Shown here: positions 7,032 through 15,833 of the stretch, in pieces | Position numbering within the stretch: position 1 is the stretch's first letter | Layout of the letters: every line of letters starts with the position of its first letter | Assembly: GCA_015065285.1 (NCBI GenBank) | Contig: SVQP01000021.1 | Location: 1-34,292, forward strand | DNA length: 34,292 bases | Origin: Oscillospiraceae bacterium | GTDB taxonomy: Bacteria; Bacillota; Clostridia; Oscillospirales; CAG-272 | Reading direction: 5' to 3' | Made by a program: the position numbers and the translations under genes | The notes under the pieces: generated by a model | The model's database searches: none | Seen by the model: only the letters and a program-made list of their open reading frames with translations | Told to the model about the DNA's origin: nothing

Positions 7032-8527
7032 CAAATCATTTCCTCGATCGGTGTCTTGAGCACCTGCTCAACCTCCTGCTCACTGACGTTTTCCAGCGCA
7101 TCGGTCAGAGCCTTGACTACAGTGGCGTCCAGCTTGCCCTCATTCACCATTTCCCTAAGAATTTGCAGCGCGCGAACTCTTGGCATGGGCTTTTTGTAGG
7201 GGCGATCGGTGCAGGTCAGTGCATCGTAAATATCCACCGCGCTCAGAATGCGCGTCTCCAATGCAATCTCTTTTCCCGTCAGGTGATTGGGGTATCCGCT
7301 GCCGTCCAGCATTTCATGATGCGCAGCGGCAAACACGGGGGCTGCCGCATATTTTTCCGAAAAGTGCACCTGATCCAGAATCACCTTGGTCATGTGGGCA
7401 TGGCTCTCCATCACCTCGCGCTCTTGTGCACTCAGCGTGCCCTTGCGCACGCGCAAAAGAGCAGCCTCCTTGTCACTCAGGAAATCCACGCGCTCTCCAT
7501 CACCGCAAATATAGCACGTTCCTGCCACACGATCCACATCGGCAAGCAGCGCGTCATCCAAAAAGCCTGCGCAATCCGCGCGCCTGATCACGTCCTTTGC
7601 CCATGCGACCTGCTCGCTGATGCGCTCGAATTGCTCGCGTGTGATCTCGCCCTTAAGCATATCGCGCTCGCAAAGCAGTGCTATGCGCTCAAGCCTTGCC
7701 AGCACGCGTTCAAGATCCGAATCAAGACGAGTGCTCTTGTTCATGACCGAGAGTGGAACGATCATTTTGCCAATATCGTGCAAGCCCGCAGCCAGCTCCA
7801 GCTGCTCAAGGCGCGTCTGATCAAATTTCTCCCCGCAGTCCATGCGGTTGAACTGCAATGCCACCAGTCGGGCATATGCGGTGACCTTGCGTGTGTGCGT
7901 GCCGTTATAGGGCGTTCTCTTATCCACCGCGGTTGCAAACGCTTGCACAAACGACTGCATCTGTTGCTTGATCTCATCAATATACAGCATATTGGAAAGC
8001 GAAACCGCCGCCATAGAGCCAAGCGAGCGCAGAATAAACGCATCATCATCGCAAAAGCTGATCACGTTCCCGTCACCATCCAGCTTATTGATCAGCTGCA
8101 GCACTCCGATCACGCGATCCTCTGCATTCTCCATAGGCACTACCAACATGGACTTTGTGCGATAGCCGGTCATGCCGTCATATCTCTTGGGACCCGAAAA
8201 ATCAAACTTATCGCTCCGATACACGTCCGATACGTTGACAAGCTCCTTGCGAAGAGCTGCATACGCGCATACGTTTTCCTGCTTGAGCTCCACAGCTGGC
8301 AGATCGATCCGCTCACCATTCTCGCCGCGGCTGACGCCCTGCGAGAGCGTTTTCATGATCTTGAACTCCAAAAAATCACCGCGACACAAATACAGCGTTC
8401 CCGCATCGCAGCCCGTAATCTCCATTGCCTTTTGCAGCATTTTGACAAGCAGGCGGTGCTTGTTTTTTTCGGTGGTCAGCTCGATTCCAATCTTGAGTAC
8501 GTCCCGCAGCTCGCTTTTCTCAAGCAT
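7031..8527 (-). CDS. GAF/HD-GYP protein, predicted cyclic-di-GMP phosphodiesterase
   Basis: A 498-residue cytoplasmic signalling enzyme. The ATG at 8527 has AAGGAG about 7 bp upstream; the frame from 8545 is rejected. Residues about 15-175 form a GAF sensor domain, ending GVLQLINKLDGDG...SFCDDDAFIL. Residues about 190-480 form an HD-GYP domain with H250-D251 in LHDIGKM, HHEMLDGSGYP at 403-413 and a closing DIYDALTCTDRPYK segment. The GYP signature is intact, so hydrolysis of c-di-GMP is expected. The HD-GYP region is longer than usual: about 150 residues lie between HD and GYP, with helical and Cys-containing inserts (CYICGDGERVDFL). It is the last gene of the five-gene minus-strand operon, overlapping the TIM-barrel gene by 8 bp. 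Confidence 0.88.
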   Translation of the reverse strand: MLEKSELRDVLKIGIELTTEKNKHRLLVKMLQKAMEITGCDAGTLYLCRGDFLEFKIMKTLSQGVSRGENGERIDLPAVELKQENVCAYAALRKELVNVSDVYRSDKFDFSGPKRYDGMTGYRTKSMLVVPMENAEDRVIGVLQLINKLDGDGNVISFCDDDAFILRSLGSMAAVSLSNMLYIDEIKQQMQSFVQAFATAVDKRTPYNGTHTRKVTAYARLVALQFNRMDCGEKFDQTRLEQLELAAGLHDIGKMIVPLSVMNKSTRLDSDLERVLARLERIALLCERDMLKGEITREQFERISEQVAWAKDVIRRADCAGFLDDALLADVDRVAGTCYICGDGERVDFLSDKEAALLRVRKGTLSAQEREVMESHAHMTKVILDQVHFSEKYAAAPVFAAAHHEMLDGSGYPNHLTGKEIALETRILSAVDIYDALTCTDRPYKKPMPRVRALQILREMVNEGKLDATVVKALTDALENVSEQEVEQVLKTPIEEMI

Positions 8528-9323
8528 GCCCTTCTCCTTTATCAAACGGATAGATTCCGTGTTCTTTCATATACGTCAGCGAGGCGTGCTGATCCTGCAG
8601 ATCGCGCATCTCCACCAGCACACCGGGTGCATGGGGAGCCTTGCGGATCTCGCGGTCAAAGCACGAAAAATCCAAAGCCATGGTGCCGATTCTGCCGTGC
8701 AGATCGGTTTTTTTGTCGTTATCATTCAGATGCACGTGTAAAATGTGGGGGGCAAGGCAGCGCATCCATTCGGCAGATCCGTCGCCAAACACGTTGGCAT
8801 GTGCAAAATCAAAGCAAACGCCAAAGTTTTGCACGTCATAAAGCTGCTGTGCAAGAGCGCACAACAGATCCGGCTCTGCGTCAAACATGTTTTCAATCAG
8901 AATCAGCAGCTCCGGGTACTCCCCTGCCATAGCGCGCCAATATGCGGCATTGGCACGAACAAAGCCTTCGGTATAATAGCTGCTTTTAAAATTGGGGATG
9001 TGATTGGTGTGGAACACCACGGCACGAATGCCCAGTCTGCGCGCGATCTCCATGCTTTGCCTGATGCGATGGTCCGATACCGCGCGGATCATGGGATCAG
9101 TGCTGTGCACGGTCACGTCCAGAAAAGCACCGTGCAATACGTCATCACTGCGATCACGGTCAAGCGAGCAGTACAGCGCAATCAGGCGCTCGATCTCCTG
9201 CTCGTTATCCAGTACGCAGGGCGCGTAAAAATCGTTATATTCAAAGCCTGCATTCCAGTGCTCTGCCAAAGATGCGGATTGCTCGGATTGTGTGGCATTT
9301 GGAATGATATAAAGTCTTTTCAA
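8520..9323 (-). CDS. Xylose-isomerase-like TIM-barrel protein (sugar phosphate isomerase/epimerase family)
   Basis: A 267-residue protein with a TTG start at 9323, giving MKRLYIIPNATQ; no ATG fits, since the frame from 9380 lies mostly inside the previous gene. A loose AAAGG lies about 14 bp upstream, so expression may depend on translational coupling. Motifs of the AP-endonuclease-2/xylose-isomerase superfamily are visible: RAVVFHTNHIPN, LLILIENMFDAEPD (metal Glu), GVCFDFAHANVFGDG (metal Asp/His), LHVHLNDNDKKTDLH (His and Asp), and a final VLVEMRD strand (Glu). The metal-binding set looks complete, so it is probably an active isomerase, epimerase or endonuclease-like enzyme; the substrate is unknown. 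It sits between the adenylate cyclase (20 bp gap) and HD-GYP genes, an unusual place for a sugar enzyme. Confidence 0.8.
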   Translation of the reverse strand: MKRLYIIPNATQSEQSASLAEHWNAGFEYNDFYAPCVLDNEQEIERLIALYCSLDRDRSDDVLHGAFLDVTVHSTDPMIRAVSDHRIRQSMEIARRLGIRAVVFHTNHIPNFKSSYYTEGFVRANAAYWRAMAGEYPELLILIENMFDAEPDLLCALAQQLYDVQNFGVCFDFAHANVFGDGSAEWMRCLAPHILHVHLNDNDKKTDLHGRIGTMALDFSCFDREIRKAPHAPGVLVEMRDLQDQHASLTYMKEHGIYPFDKGEGHA

Positions 9324-9343
9324 TGCTCGTTCTCTGCCTTTCT

Positions 9344-11137
9344 TTACTCTTGGGTCAAACCGTTCAATTGATATACACATACGTCTTGGGACTTTCCCTT
9401 CAGGGGAATGGTACCGATCCTGGAAACGTCAATTCGGTCTCCAAGTGCCTCTTTCACGGCATCGCTGATCAGGATCTGACCGCGACCTGCATTGCTCTCC
9501 AGTCTTGCTGCGGTATTGACCGTATCACCGATTGCGGTATAGTCCATTCTGTGCTCGCAGCCGATATTGCCCACAACCGCATCACCGCAATGCACGCCAA
9601 TGCCAAAGCTGACGCTCTTGCCGAATTTTTGGTTGAGCTTTTGCTCAAGCTCTGCACTACCCGCTGCAATATCCAGCGCGGTGCAAACGGCACGATACAC
9701 GTAATCGTCCTGATCAAAGGGCGCGTTGAAGACCGCCATGGTTGCGTCTCCGATAAACTTATCCAGTGTGCCGCGATTCTTGAAAATGGCGTTGGTGGTC
9801 AGGCTGAGATATTCGTTGAGAATCTCCACCACCTGCTCGGGCTGCAAGCCCTCGGACATGGGGGTAAAGCCGCGGATATCCACAAACAGTACCGCGATAT
9901 GGCGGCGCTCACCGCCAAGCGAAATTTGATAATTGCCACCCTTGGCAATTTCCTGTACTACCTCGGGTGCGACGTATTTGCGAAATGCATTAAGAATTCT
10001 TCTTTTTTTCAGGGTCTCGGAAATATATCCCGCGATCAGCTTCATTGCATACAGCAAAACGATGGCAAGAATGGGCTCGATGATTCTGACCTGCCAGCCG
10101 CCCAGATACAACAGCTTGGATACAAGCAGATCCAGCACGACAAAGCCAACAGCTGTCAGTGTAGCGGGCAGAATGCGCATGCGTTCCGCAAGCAGCCAGA
10201 ATACGACTGCCAGCAGCGCTGTGGCTGCCGCATAAATGGGCATGATGACCGGCACACCGGTTTTCTGATTCAGCAATGCGTTGATCACGTTGGCGTGAAT
10301 TTCCACACCGTACATGCGCGCACCGCGATCAATGGGCGAAGCGTATGCGTCCTGCATGCCGGGGGCATAGGCACCCACCAGCACAATGGCATCCTCAAAC
10401 ACACGTGCATCGATCTTTCCGTCCAGCACGTCACACATGGAAATGACCTCAAAGCTGCCGCCCTTACCTGTGTAAGAAAACGAGAAAAATCCGTTTTGCA
10501 GCTCGGGAGTGACTGCTTCTTGCCCGATTGCCGCCATATATTTCTGATAGATCAAAGCGGCGAACGAGGAGATCTCCTCATCCTTGTACTGCTCACTGAT
10601 CTTTGCATGGCGAATATAGCCGTCGCGATCCTGATACGTGTTGGCAAAGCCGTACGCGGCAGATTGCTTGAGCGCGGGATACGGATATTCAACCATGACC
10701 ACCTGATCCTTTTGCGCCACAGCCACACCGCCCTCAACGCTTATCTGATCGCGATACACCAGATTGATGGCACTGACCACGTTGCCTGCCTGCGCGCAAG
10801 CCTGTGCAAAGCGCTCATCCGCCTCTGCATCCTTTTGGGTCACAAACATAATATCAAAGCCAATGACTGCGGGAGCATGTGTGCCGTCTTGGTTGAGAGA
10901 TTGCACCAAGGTCGCGGGAATATCCCGCGACCAGGTAGCAACGTCGCCATATGCAGCGATGGTGCGCTCATCAATGGCAATGATTTTAATTTTAGAATTC
11001 GGGGAAAGTCCGCTTTGATACAGACGGTCGGAAAAAATGCTGTCAAAGCTGTACAGAATCTGCGTATATGCAATCAAAAACGCACAAAGCGCGATGAGTG
11101 CGCAAAGTCCGATTTTTTGAATGACCTGCTTTTTCAT
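9344..11137 (-). CDS. CHASE2-domain class III adenylate cyclase
   Basis: A 597-residue membrane cyclase making cAMP from ATP. The start is ATG 11137 with AGGGAAGG just upstream. Order: N-terminal membrane helix (about 8-25); extracellular CHASE2 sensor (about 35-300, with SPNSKIKIIAIDERTIAAYG and IVLVGAYAPGMQDAYASP); three membrane helices (about 300-375); class III catalytic domain (about 400-590). Catalytic residues are present: metal ligands D420 (VLFVDIRGFT) and D464 (FIGDATMAVF), adenine-selecting K460 and D532 (MDYTAIGDTVN), and transition-state N541 and R545 (NTAARLE). ATP rather than GTP specificity follows from the Lys/Asp pair. It is in an operon with a FecR-domain gene 25 bp upstream and an HD-GYP gene downstream. 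cAMP cyclases of this type are uncommon in Clostridia. Confidence 0.93.
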   Translation of the reverse strand: MKKQVIQKIGLCALIALCAFLIAYTQILYSFDSIFSDRLYQSGLSPNSKIKIIAIDERTIAAYGDVATWSRDIPATLVQSLNQDGTHAPAVIGFDIMFVTQKDAEADERFAQACAQAGNVVSAINLVYRDQISVEGGVAVAQKDQVVMVEYPYPALKQSAAYGFANTYQDRDGYIRHAKISEQYKDEEISSFAALIYQKYMAAIGQEAVTPELQNGFFSFSYTGKGGSFEVISMCDVLDGKIDARVFEDAIVLVGAYAPGMQDAYASPIDRGARMYGVEIHANVINALLNQKTGVPVIMPIYAAATALLAVVFWLLAERMRILPATLTAVGFVVLDLLVSKLLYLGGWQVRIIEPILAIVLLYAMKLIAGYISETLKKRRILNAFRKYVAPEVVQEIAKGGNYQISLGGERRHIAVLFVDIRGFTPMSEGLQPEQVVEILNEYLSLTTNAIFKNRGTLDKFIGDATMAVFNAPFDQDDYVYRAVCTALDIAAGSAELEQKLNQKFGKSVSFGIGVHCGDAVVGNIGCEHRMDYTAIGDTVNTAARLESNAGRGQILISDAVKEALGDRIDVSRIGTIPLKGKSQDVCVYQLNGLTQE

Positions 11138-11162
11138 GCTTACCTTCCCTCTTTCTCATTGA

Positions 11163-12245
11163 TTATTCAAAGTTGATTGTCCAGTAGATCACGGTATCCT
11201 CGGTGATAGGCTGCTCGAAATCCCAATCCCAGGATCCAAACGGATCAGGCTTGAGGAACGGGCGCACCGCTCTCTCCCCTTCCTTGACCATTTGTACTGC
11301 ATAAATGCCGCCGTTTCCCATAAAGACGACCTTATATACCGGCACTTCCGGTGGCTCAGTCGTGGGTTCTTCAGTGGTAGGTTGCTCGGTCGTAGGCTGC
11401 TCGGTCGTGGGTTCCTCAGTCGTAGGTTCCTCGGTCGTGGGCTCCTCGGTCGTGGGCTCCTCGGTAGTAGGTTCCTCGGTAGTAGGTTCCTCGGTAGTAG
11501 GCTGCTCGGTACCCAGCATGCTTTCGATCTCGGAAGCATCAATGCCATCCATCTCGTTGCCCTGCTCTATACCAAACTGCAAAAATTCCAGCTCGGCGTC
11601 ATCCATCGCACCGTAATCAATTTCCTGTGTGGGAGAAACCTCTACCGCCTCTTGGTTAGTGGTTACCGTTATGCCGGTGTTTTCCTGCAGCTGTACCGGC
11701 TCGCCTGCAACGTTTCCGTTTTGATCCACGGGCGTGATTGCAAGCTCGCCGTCAAATGCCTGATATACGGTCTGCTCACCGTCATAGCTGACAGAGAAGG
11801 ACGTGCCTCTGATCGCCATGGTGGAGTTGCCCGTATCAACAGAAAACTCCGAAGAATCCGACAAGGGATTGGTCACGTGAACAAACACCTCACCGCTCTC
11901 GATCACGATCTTGGTTTTGCTGTTCTGTGCGCTACCCGTAGCCTCCAGGCTAAAGGCGGAGTTTGGCATTGCCATCAGATACTTATCATCATCCAGCTTG
12001 ACGTACAGATAAGAGTCCGCAAGCGTTTTGACACTGTCCATATTTTCCAGCAGCATATTCTGATATGCCGCAATCGCATCTCCCTGTCCACGGTAGATTT
12101 CCACCGTACCGTTGACCTCATAGACCTTGACTGTTCTGTAAGCCTCTTCTCCGCCGCCCAGAACGATTGCGAGGATTCCGGCAGTCAAACCGACGACAAG
12201 CACCGCCGCAACAGCGATGATGATCCATAATTTCTTCTGTTTCAT
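11163..12245 (-). CDS. Membrane-anchored FecR-domain protein with (TTEEP)n stalk
   Basis: A 360-residue protein with one N-terminal membrane helix ([20 protein letters not shown], residues 6-25) and the rest outside the cell. Residues about 38-200 form a FecR-like domain: [47 protein letters not shown], and the typical [18 protein letters not shown] core. Residues about 240-300 are a Thr/Glu/Pro stalk. The last ~55 residues ([10 protein letters not shown]...VKEGERAV...[10 protein letters not shown]) look like a degenerate Listeria-Bacteroides (InlB B) repeat. FecR domains are extracytoplasmic signal-transfer modules. Here no sigma factor is adjacent; instead the next gene is a CHASE2 cyclase, so I infer a partner role in sensing. 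The start overlaps the upstream stop codon by ATGA. Confidence 0.85.
   Translation of the reverse strand: MKQKKLWIIIAVAAVLVVGLTAGILAIVLGGGEEAYRTVKVYEVNGTVEIYRGQGDAIAAYQNMLLENMDSVKTLADSYLYVKLDDDKYLMAMPNSAFSLEATGSAQNSKTKIVIESGEVFVHVTNPLSDSSEFSVDTGNSTMAIRGTSFSVSYDGEQTVYQAFDGELAITPVDQNGNVAGEPVQLQENTGITVTTNQEAVEVSPTQEIDYGAMDDAELEFLQFGIEQGNEMDGIDASEIESMLGTEQPTTEEPTTEEPTTEEPTTEEPTTEEPTTEEPTTEQPTTEQPTTEEPTTEPPEVPVYKVVFMGNGGIYAVQMVKEGERAVRPFLKPDPFGSWDWDFEQPITEDTVIYWTINFE
11351..11512 (-). repeat. 15-bp tandem repeat encoding TTEEP units
   Basis: About ten in-frame 15-bp units encode TTEEP, with TTEQP and TTEPP variants, in the stalk of the FecR-domain protein. Units differ at synonymous positions (for example ggt/ggc and gtc/gta on the plus strand), so the array is old enough to have drifted, though runs of identical units remain and copy-number change is plausible. 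Confidence 0.9.
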
Positions 12246-15200
12246 TGTGCCACATCCTCCATCTCAAATTCTATCTCACGGAACACGTAGGTTCCCTCTT
12301 GATCCACAAGGATCAGCTGATACCCGAAATAAATGCTGGGATCGCCTTCAACTGTGAAGTTTTCCATGATCGCCATATACCAGCGGTCCGGGCGAAGCTC
12401 GTATCTTCCTTCCGCGATCAGAGTAACCCATTCCGCTTCAAACGTCAGCTCGGTTTCCCAATCTCCCGTAATCACCTCTCCGGCGGTATAGAGCATCCCG
12501 TCCTGCAGGCATTTCCAGCCAATAAGTGCGTAACCGCTGTGATCTCCCAGCACGTCCGATTCGGGCAGGACAAAGCTGAATTGCGCCTCCCCGCCCTGCG
12601 CGCTGATCACGTACGTCTTGCTTGCATTTGTTGCATAGCTGCCGCCAAGCGTGAGCACGGAGCGAAGTACAGTTTCCTTCTTCTCTGCCTTGCAAACGCT
12701 GCAGGTATAGGTCTTCTCACCGTTTGCCTGTGCAGTGGGCGGAGTGGTGAGTGTTCCGTTATCCCACTGACATGGCTCGGTCTGCTGCTCACCGCAGGCG
12801 CACGCGCGTACGTGCTGACCCTGCACCTCGGGATCGGGCTGCCATGCACCAAAATCATGCTCATGCGCACCCTTTTGCACCGTAAAGGTAAAGGTATCCG
12901 AAAGCGAGCCGTGCAGAATGCGGTTTACGTTGTCATAAACGCTGGTGGAGCGCCCCCACCACTCGTCGTACATAATACCCTTTTGGTAAGGATATTCTGT
13001 CAGATATTCGTCGCAATACGTATCAAGCAGCAGCTCGGCATAGCCCTCGTATTCGCCCTCGGGCAATCTGCCAAGGCTGATCTGCTGCAGATCGGTTGTA
13101 CTGAACTTGGTATATCCGCTCTCGCCCTTGGCTCTGACGTACACGTCAAGCACGTATTGATAGTCGATCGGCTTGCCGTCTGCTCCCACAAAGGGATACG
13201 GACGGGAGCGCAGCGGGTCATGCACAACAATGGTGTTGAGCAGATTTGAAAGCTCTGTCATAGGATTGCCACAGCCATCCTTGATTGTCAGCTGCAGCAC
13301 GGCATCCTCGTTGTCATACAGCTCCCCATCCTCGATTTCAACCGTCCCGGGTGCGAAATCAAAGCAATACATGCCGCCATCCTCAATCATGAATTCCTCG
13401 TAAGCTACGTAGGGTGAGAAAGGATTCATTTCGTTGCGCATATCGTAATACAGCATGCTGACGTAAGCACTGCTCGGCAGCTCGTTTATATATACCTTAA
13501 CGCAAGTCCCCGCAAATGGCACGGTGCTTTGAACGCCGCCGGCAAAGTCCATAATCAAGCCACCCGGGGTATTACCGTCCACAGATTCGGGCATGACCCC
13601 GCCCACCGCAGTCAGCGCAGAGCCATCCAGCATAAAGCTGAGACAACCCTCGGTGGAAAAGATCAGGCTCTGATCCTCGGTCATATTCACAGGAACGACC
13701 TGCTCCAGATGCTCGGTGTACGTCGTGCCGTCCTCATTCCAAACGGTATACGAAATCTGTGCATCCAGCACGTACTCGCCGACAGGCAGCGTCACGTTGC
13801 CTTGATAAAGCTCTGCAAGCGGCACCATGCTGCCCTGATAATCGACCCAGAGGGTTGCGGTAGGATCGTAATATTGCAGCTCCTCGGAATCTCCCACAAA
13901 CTCAAACTCAAGCTTGTGCTTCTCTTCATGAGGCTCAAAGGTATAGCGCTTGGAAACCAGCTCGTCGCTCAGCACCTCAAAGCGATAATCAAAGGTGATC
14001 TCGTAATCATAGGTCGTACTGTTATATTCCGAGGAGGAAGTGTACATCTTGAGCAGTGTGCCCTCGGTCACCTCATCCGGGAATACCCAACGGTAGCCAA
14101 TGCTGGTATCCTCCCCATACAGATACTGCCAATTGCCGTCCGCATCCATATAGTCCAGAGAAATATCATCATAGGAGAGCAGCACGTAAGACGCTGCCGT
14201 AGTAAAGGTTTCGCTGTAATACACGTTTTCCGGGAACAGCGTGGGGCATGCCATGGAATCCCATTGGGGATAGTACTTGACTACGTATTCTCTCTCGTTT
14301 GTATCAAACAGCATGCTCGGCATGCTTTGCTCATAGTCATGGTCGGAAAAGGTATGCAGTGCCACGTCCTCGTTCCCTGCACGGTACACGTAGGCATCGT
14401 AGAGAGCCGAGAAAGCCCCCCAGTAAAAGGTGTACGGATACGAAACGTCGCCGTCCGTGACCTCAACGCGATAGTCTCCCCATCTCTCCGCGTCCGCCTC
14501 ACCCGGGATGGTATAGCCACCCTCATGCTCGGCATACAGACGGAAGGACATGAGATCATCTACGTCGTAGGTTTCTTTCTTATCGATCAGCTCAAATACC
14601 GGCTCAAAGCCTTCGATTGTGAAATCGAATTCGGTCTTTTGGCAAATCTCTTGCTCTGCTGCAAGGTCGATCCAAAGACCGTAGTAGCCGTCTAAATAGT
14701 TATTTGTTTCGGGAACCGCAAGATAAATGGCGGTGGCAAGGCTGTAAGTGCCGGGTGTGACGCGTACAGTCTGCGCAGGGTCAACGTAGCTGGTGGTCAG
14801 CTTATTCACGGCATTCGCATCACCTGGCAATCCCAGTGCAAAAACGTAGCCGGGTGCGCCCTCTGCCGTTTCTGCTCTGCCCTTGACGTCGATCTCAACG
14901 GCACTTTCAAAGGCATCCGCAAAGCTCAGCTCGCTCACCCCGTCCGTAACCGTAAAAGTCTTGGACAGCAGATATCCTTGGTGGCTGGTCACCCACAGCG
15001 TAAATTCGCCGTTGGTGGAGTACAGCGTCAGCTGTGCGTCCGTATCGGTATTACCCACATGCACAAAGCCATAAGGCGTTTGCGCGTATACGGGAGAATT
15101 CGCAAGCACGGTGGTGCCGTCGGTAGCAGATACAGTCACCTTTCGAAGCAGCGCGCTGCCGTCAAATACCTGCTCCGTTTCTTTGGTAGCAGAAACACGG

Positions 15201-15604
15201 AACAGATGATTATCATGCACGTACAAAAGATCGGCAGTCTCGCCCTCGTACACGCGATGCGGAATAAACAGCGTGCCGTCGGGCGAATATCCAAGTTTAA
15301 GATCGTTCTGATTCTCGCGATACATGAACACAAACCATTCGTCCACTACGCCATCACCCTCGGTCCAGTAAACCGTTTCGGTAAGGAGCTCACCGTCCTT
15401 GTCAAGGAAGCTGACGGTTGATCCGGGGATCTCAAAATCGTATTCTTTATCCTTCGGGTATTCTTCTTCCGGAAGCTCTTCTCCCGGTACGGGATCCACC
15501 TCAATTTCGGTTGCGTTGGAGCCAAGCGCAAGGCTTGACCAGCTTGACACAAGTATGGCAAAGACAATCCAAATAGTAAGAATTCTTCTGCTCGACGTTT
15601 TCAT
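12242..15604 (-). CDS. Large secreted multidomain protein of unknown function
   Basis: A 1120-residue exported protein. The ATG at 15604 has AAAGGAGATG just upstream and yields a signal peptide (ILTIWIVFAILVSSWSSLALG); the frame from 15673 runs through the promoter and is rejected. The mature part is acidic and rich in Tyr/Asp/Glu, built from beta-sandwich-like units with repeated phrases such as TFTVTDG, YVLLSYDDISLDYMD and LPVGEYVLDAQI. Near residues 895-960 a HEHDFGAW...CACG...C..C module resembles the Cys-rich HxFG/CxxC repeat of many clostridial surface proteins. The last ~110 residues contain an InlB-B-like unit ending LTFEAEWV. No C-terminal anchor, dockerin or catalytic motif was recognised. 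It overlaps the FecR-domain gene by ATGA and is first in the operon, so it may be a ligand or structural partner for that sensor (inference). Confidence 0.8.
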   Translation of the reverse strand: MKTSSRRILTIWIVFAILVSSWSSLALGSNATEIEVDPVPGEELPEEEYPKDKEYDFEIPGSTVSFLDKDGELLTETVYWTEGDGVVDEWFVFMYRENQNDLKLGYSPDGTLFIPHRVYEGETADLLYVHDNHLFRVSATKETEQVFDGSALLRKVTVSATDGTTVLANSPVYAQTPYGFVHVGNTDTDAQLTLYSTNGEFTLWVTSHQGYLLSKTFTVTDGVSELSFADAFESAVEIDVKGRAETAEGAPGYVFALGLPGDANAVNKLTTSYVDPAQTVRVTPGTYSLATAIYLAVPETNNYLDGYYGLWIDLAAEQEICQKTEFDFTIEGFEPVFELIDKKETYDVDDLMSFRLYAEHEGGYTIPGEADAERWGDYRVEVTDGDVSYPYTFYWGAFSALYDAYVYRAGNEDVALHTFSDHDYEQSMPSMLFDTNEREYVVKYYPQWDSMACPTLFPENVYYSETFTTAASYVLLSYDDISLDYMDADGNWQYLYGEDTSIGYRWVFPDEVTEGTLLKMYTSSSEYNSTTYDYEITFDYRFEVLSDELVSKRYTFEPHEEKHKLEFEFVGDSEELQYYDPTATLWVDYQGSMVPLAELYQGNVTLPVGEYVLDAQISYTVWNEDGTTYTEHLEQVVPVNMTEDQSLIFSTEGCLSFMLDGSALTAVGGVMPESVDGNTPGGLIMDFAGGVQSTVPFAGTCVKVYINELPSSAYVSMLYYDMRNEMNPFSPYVAYEEFMIEDGGMYCFDFAPGTVEIEDGELYDNEDAVLQLTIKDGCGNPMTELSNLLNTIVVHDPLRSRPYPFVGADGKPIDYQYVLDVYVRAKGESGYTKFSTTDLQQISLGRLPEGEYEGYAELLLDTYCDEYLTEYPYQKGIMYDEWWGRSTSVYDNVNRILHGSLSDTFTFTVQKGAHEHDFGAWQPDPEVQGQHVRACACGEQQTEPCQWDNGTLTTPPTAQANGEKTYTCSVCKAEKKETVLRSVLTLGGSYATNASKTYVISAQGGEAQFSFVLPESDVLGDHSGYALIGWKCLQDGMLYTAGEVITGDWETELTFEAEWVTLIAEGRYELRPDRWYMAIMENFTVEGDPSIYFGYQLILVDQEGTYVFREIEFEMEDVAQ

Positions 15605-15656
15605 AGTGTCATCTCCTTTAAATAGATTTGGGATCGCATGGTAATACTCTGGCTTC

Positions 15657-15685
15657 ATTATATCATATACCACTTAAGAAATCAA
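15657..15685 (-). promoter_or_regulatory. Sigma-A promoter of the secreted protein/FecR/cyclase/HD-GYP operon
   Basis: On the minus strand TTGATT (15685-15680) and a perfect TATAAT (15662-15657) are separated by 17 bp. The leader to the ATG at 15604 is about 45 nt. It is the only strong promoter found ahead of the five genes. Confidence 0.8.
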
Positions 15686-15804
15686 TCATTTTTAAGCACT
15701 TCTCACATATTAAGGCTATGTTTTTTTCATTTTTTTGAAAGAAAGAGAAATATTTTTCAAAAAATTTCGTCTATATATGGTGAAGAAAAAATTTCCGCAA
15801 CCTA

Positions 15805-15833
15805 TTGACAAACTGCGGCGATTGTTGTATTAT
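15805..15833 (+). promoter_or_regulatory. Sigma-A promoter of the GntR-ABC operon
   Basis: TTGACA at 15805-15810 and TATTAT at 15828-15833 with a 17-bp spacer. The -10 lies inside the palindrome at 15825-15854, so a repressor bound there would block RNA polymerase. Confidence 0.85.

Noticed and set aside
7004-8932. 642-codon plus-strand ORF
   Set aside because: It lies opposite the GAF/HD-GYP and TIM-barrel genes, whose motifs are clear. Its translation has no domain, and high third-position G/C in the real genes creates such open antisense frames.
9323-11176. 617-codon plus-strand ORF
   Set aside because: Antisense to the CHASE2 adenylate cyclase, which has all catalytic residues; the plus-strand product is rich in His/Cys/Ile without pattern.
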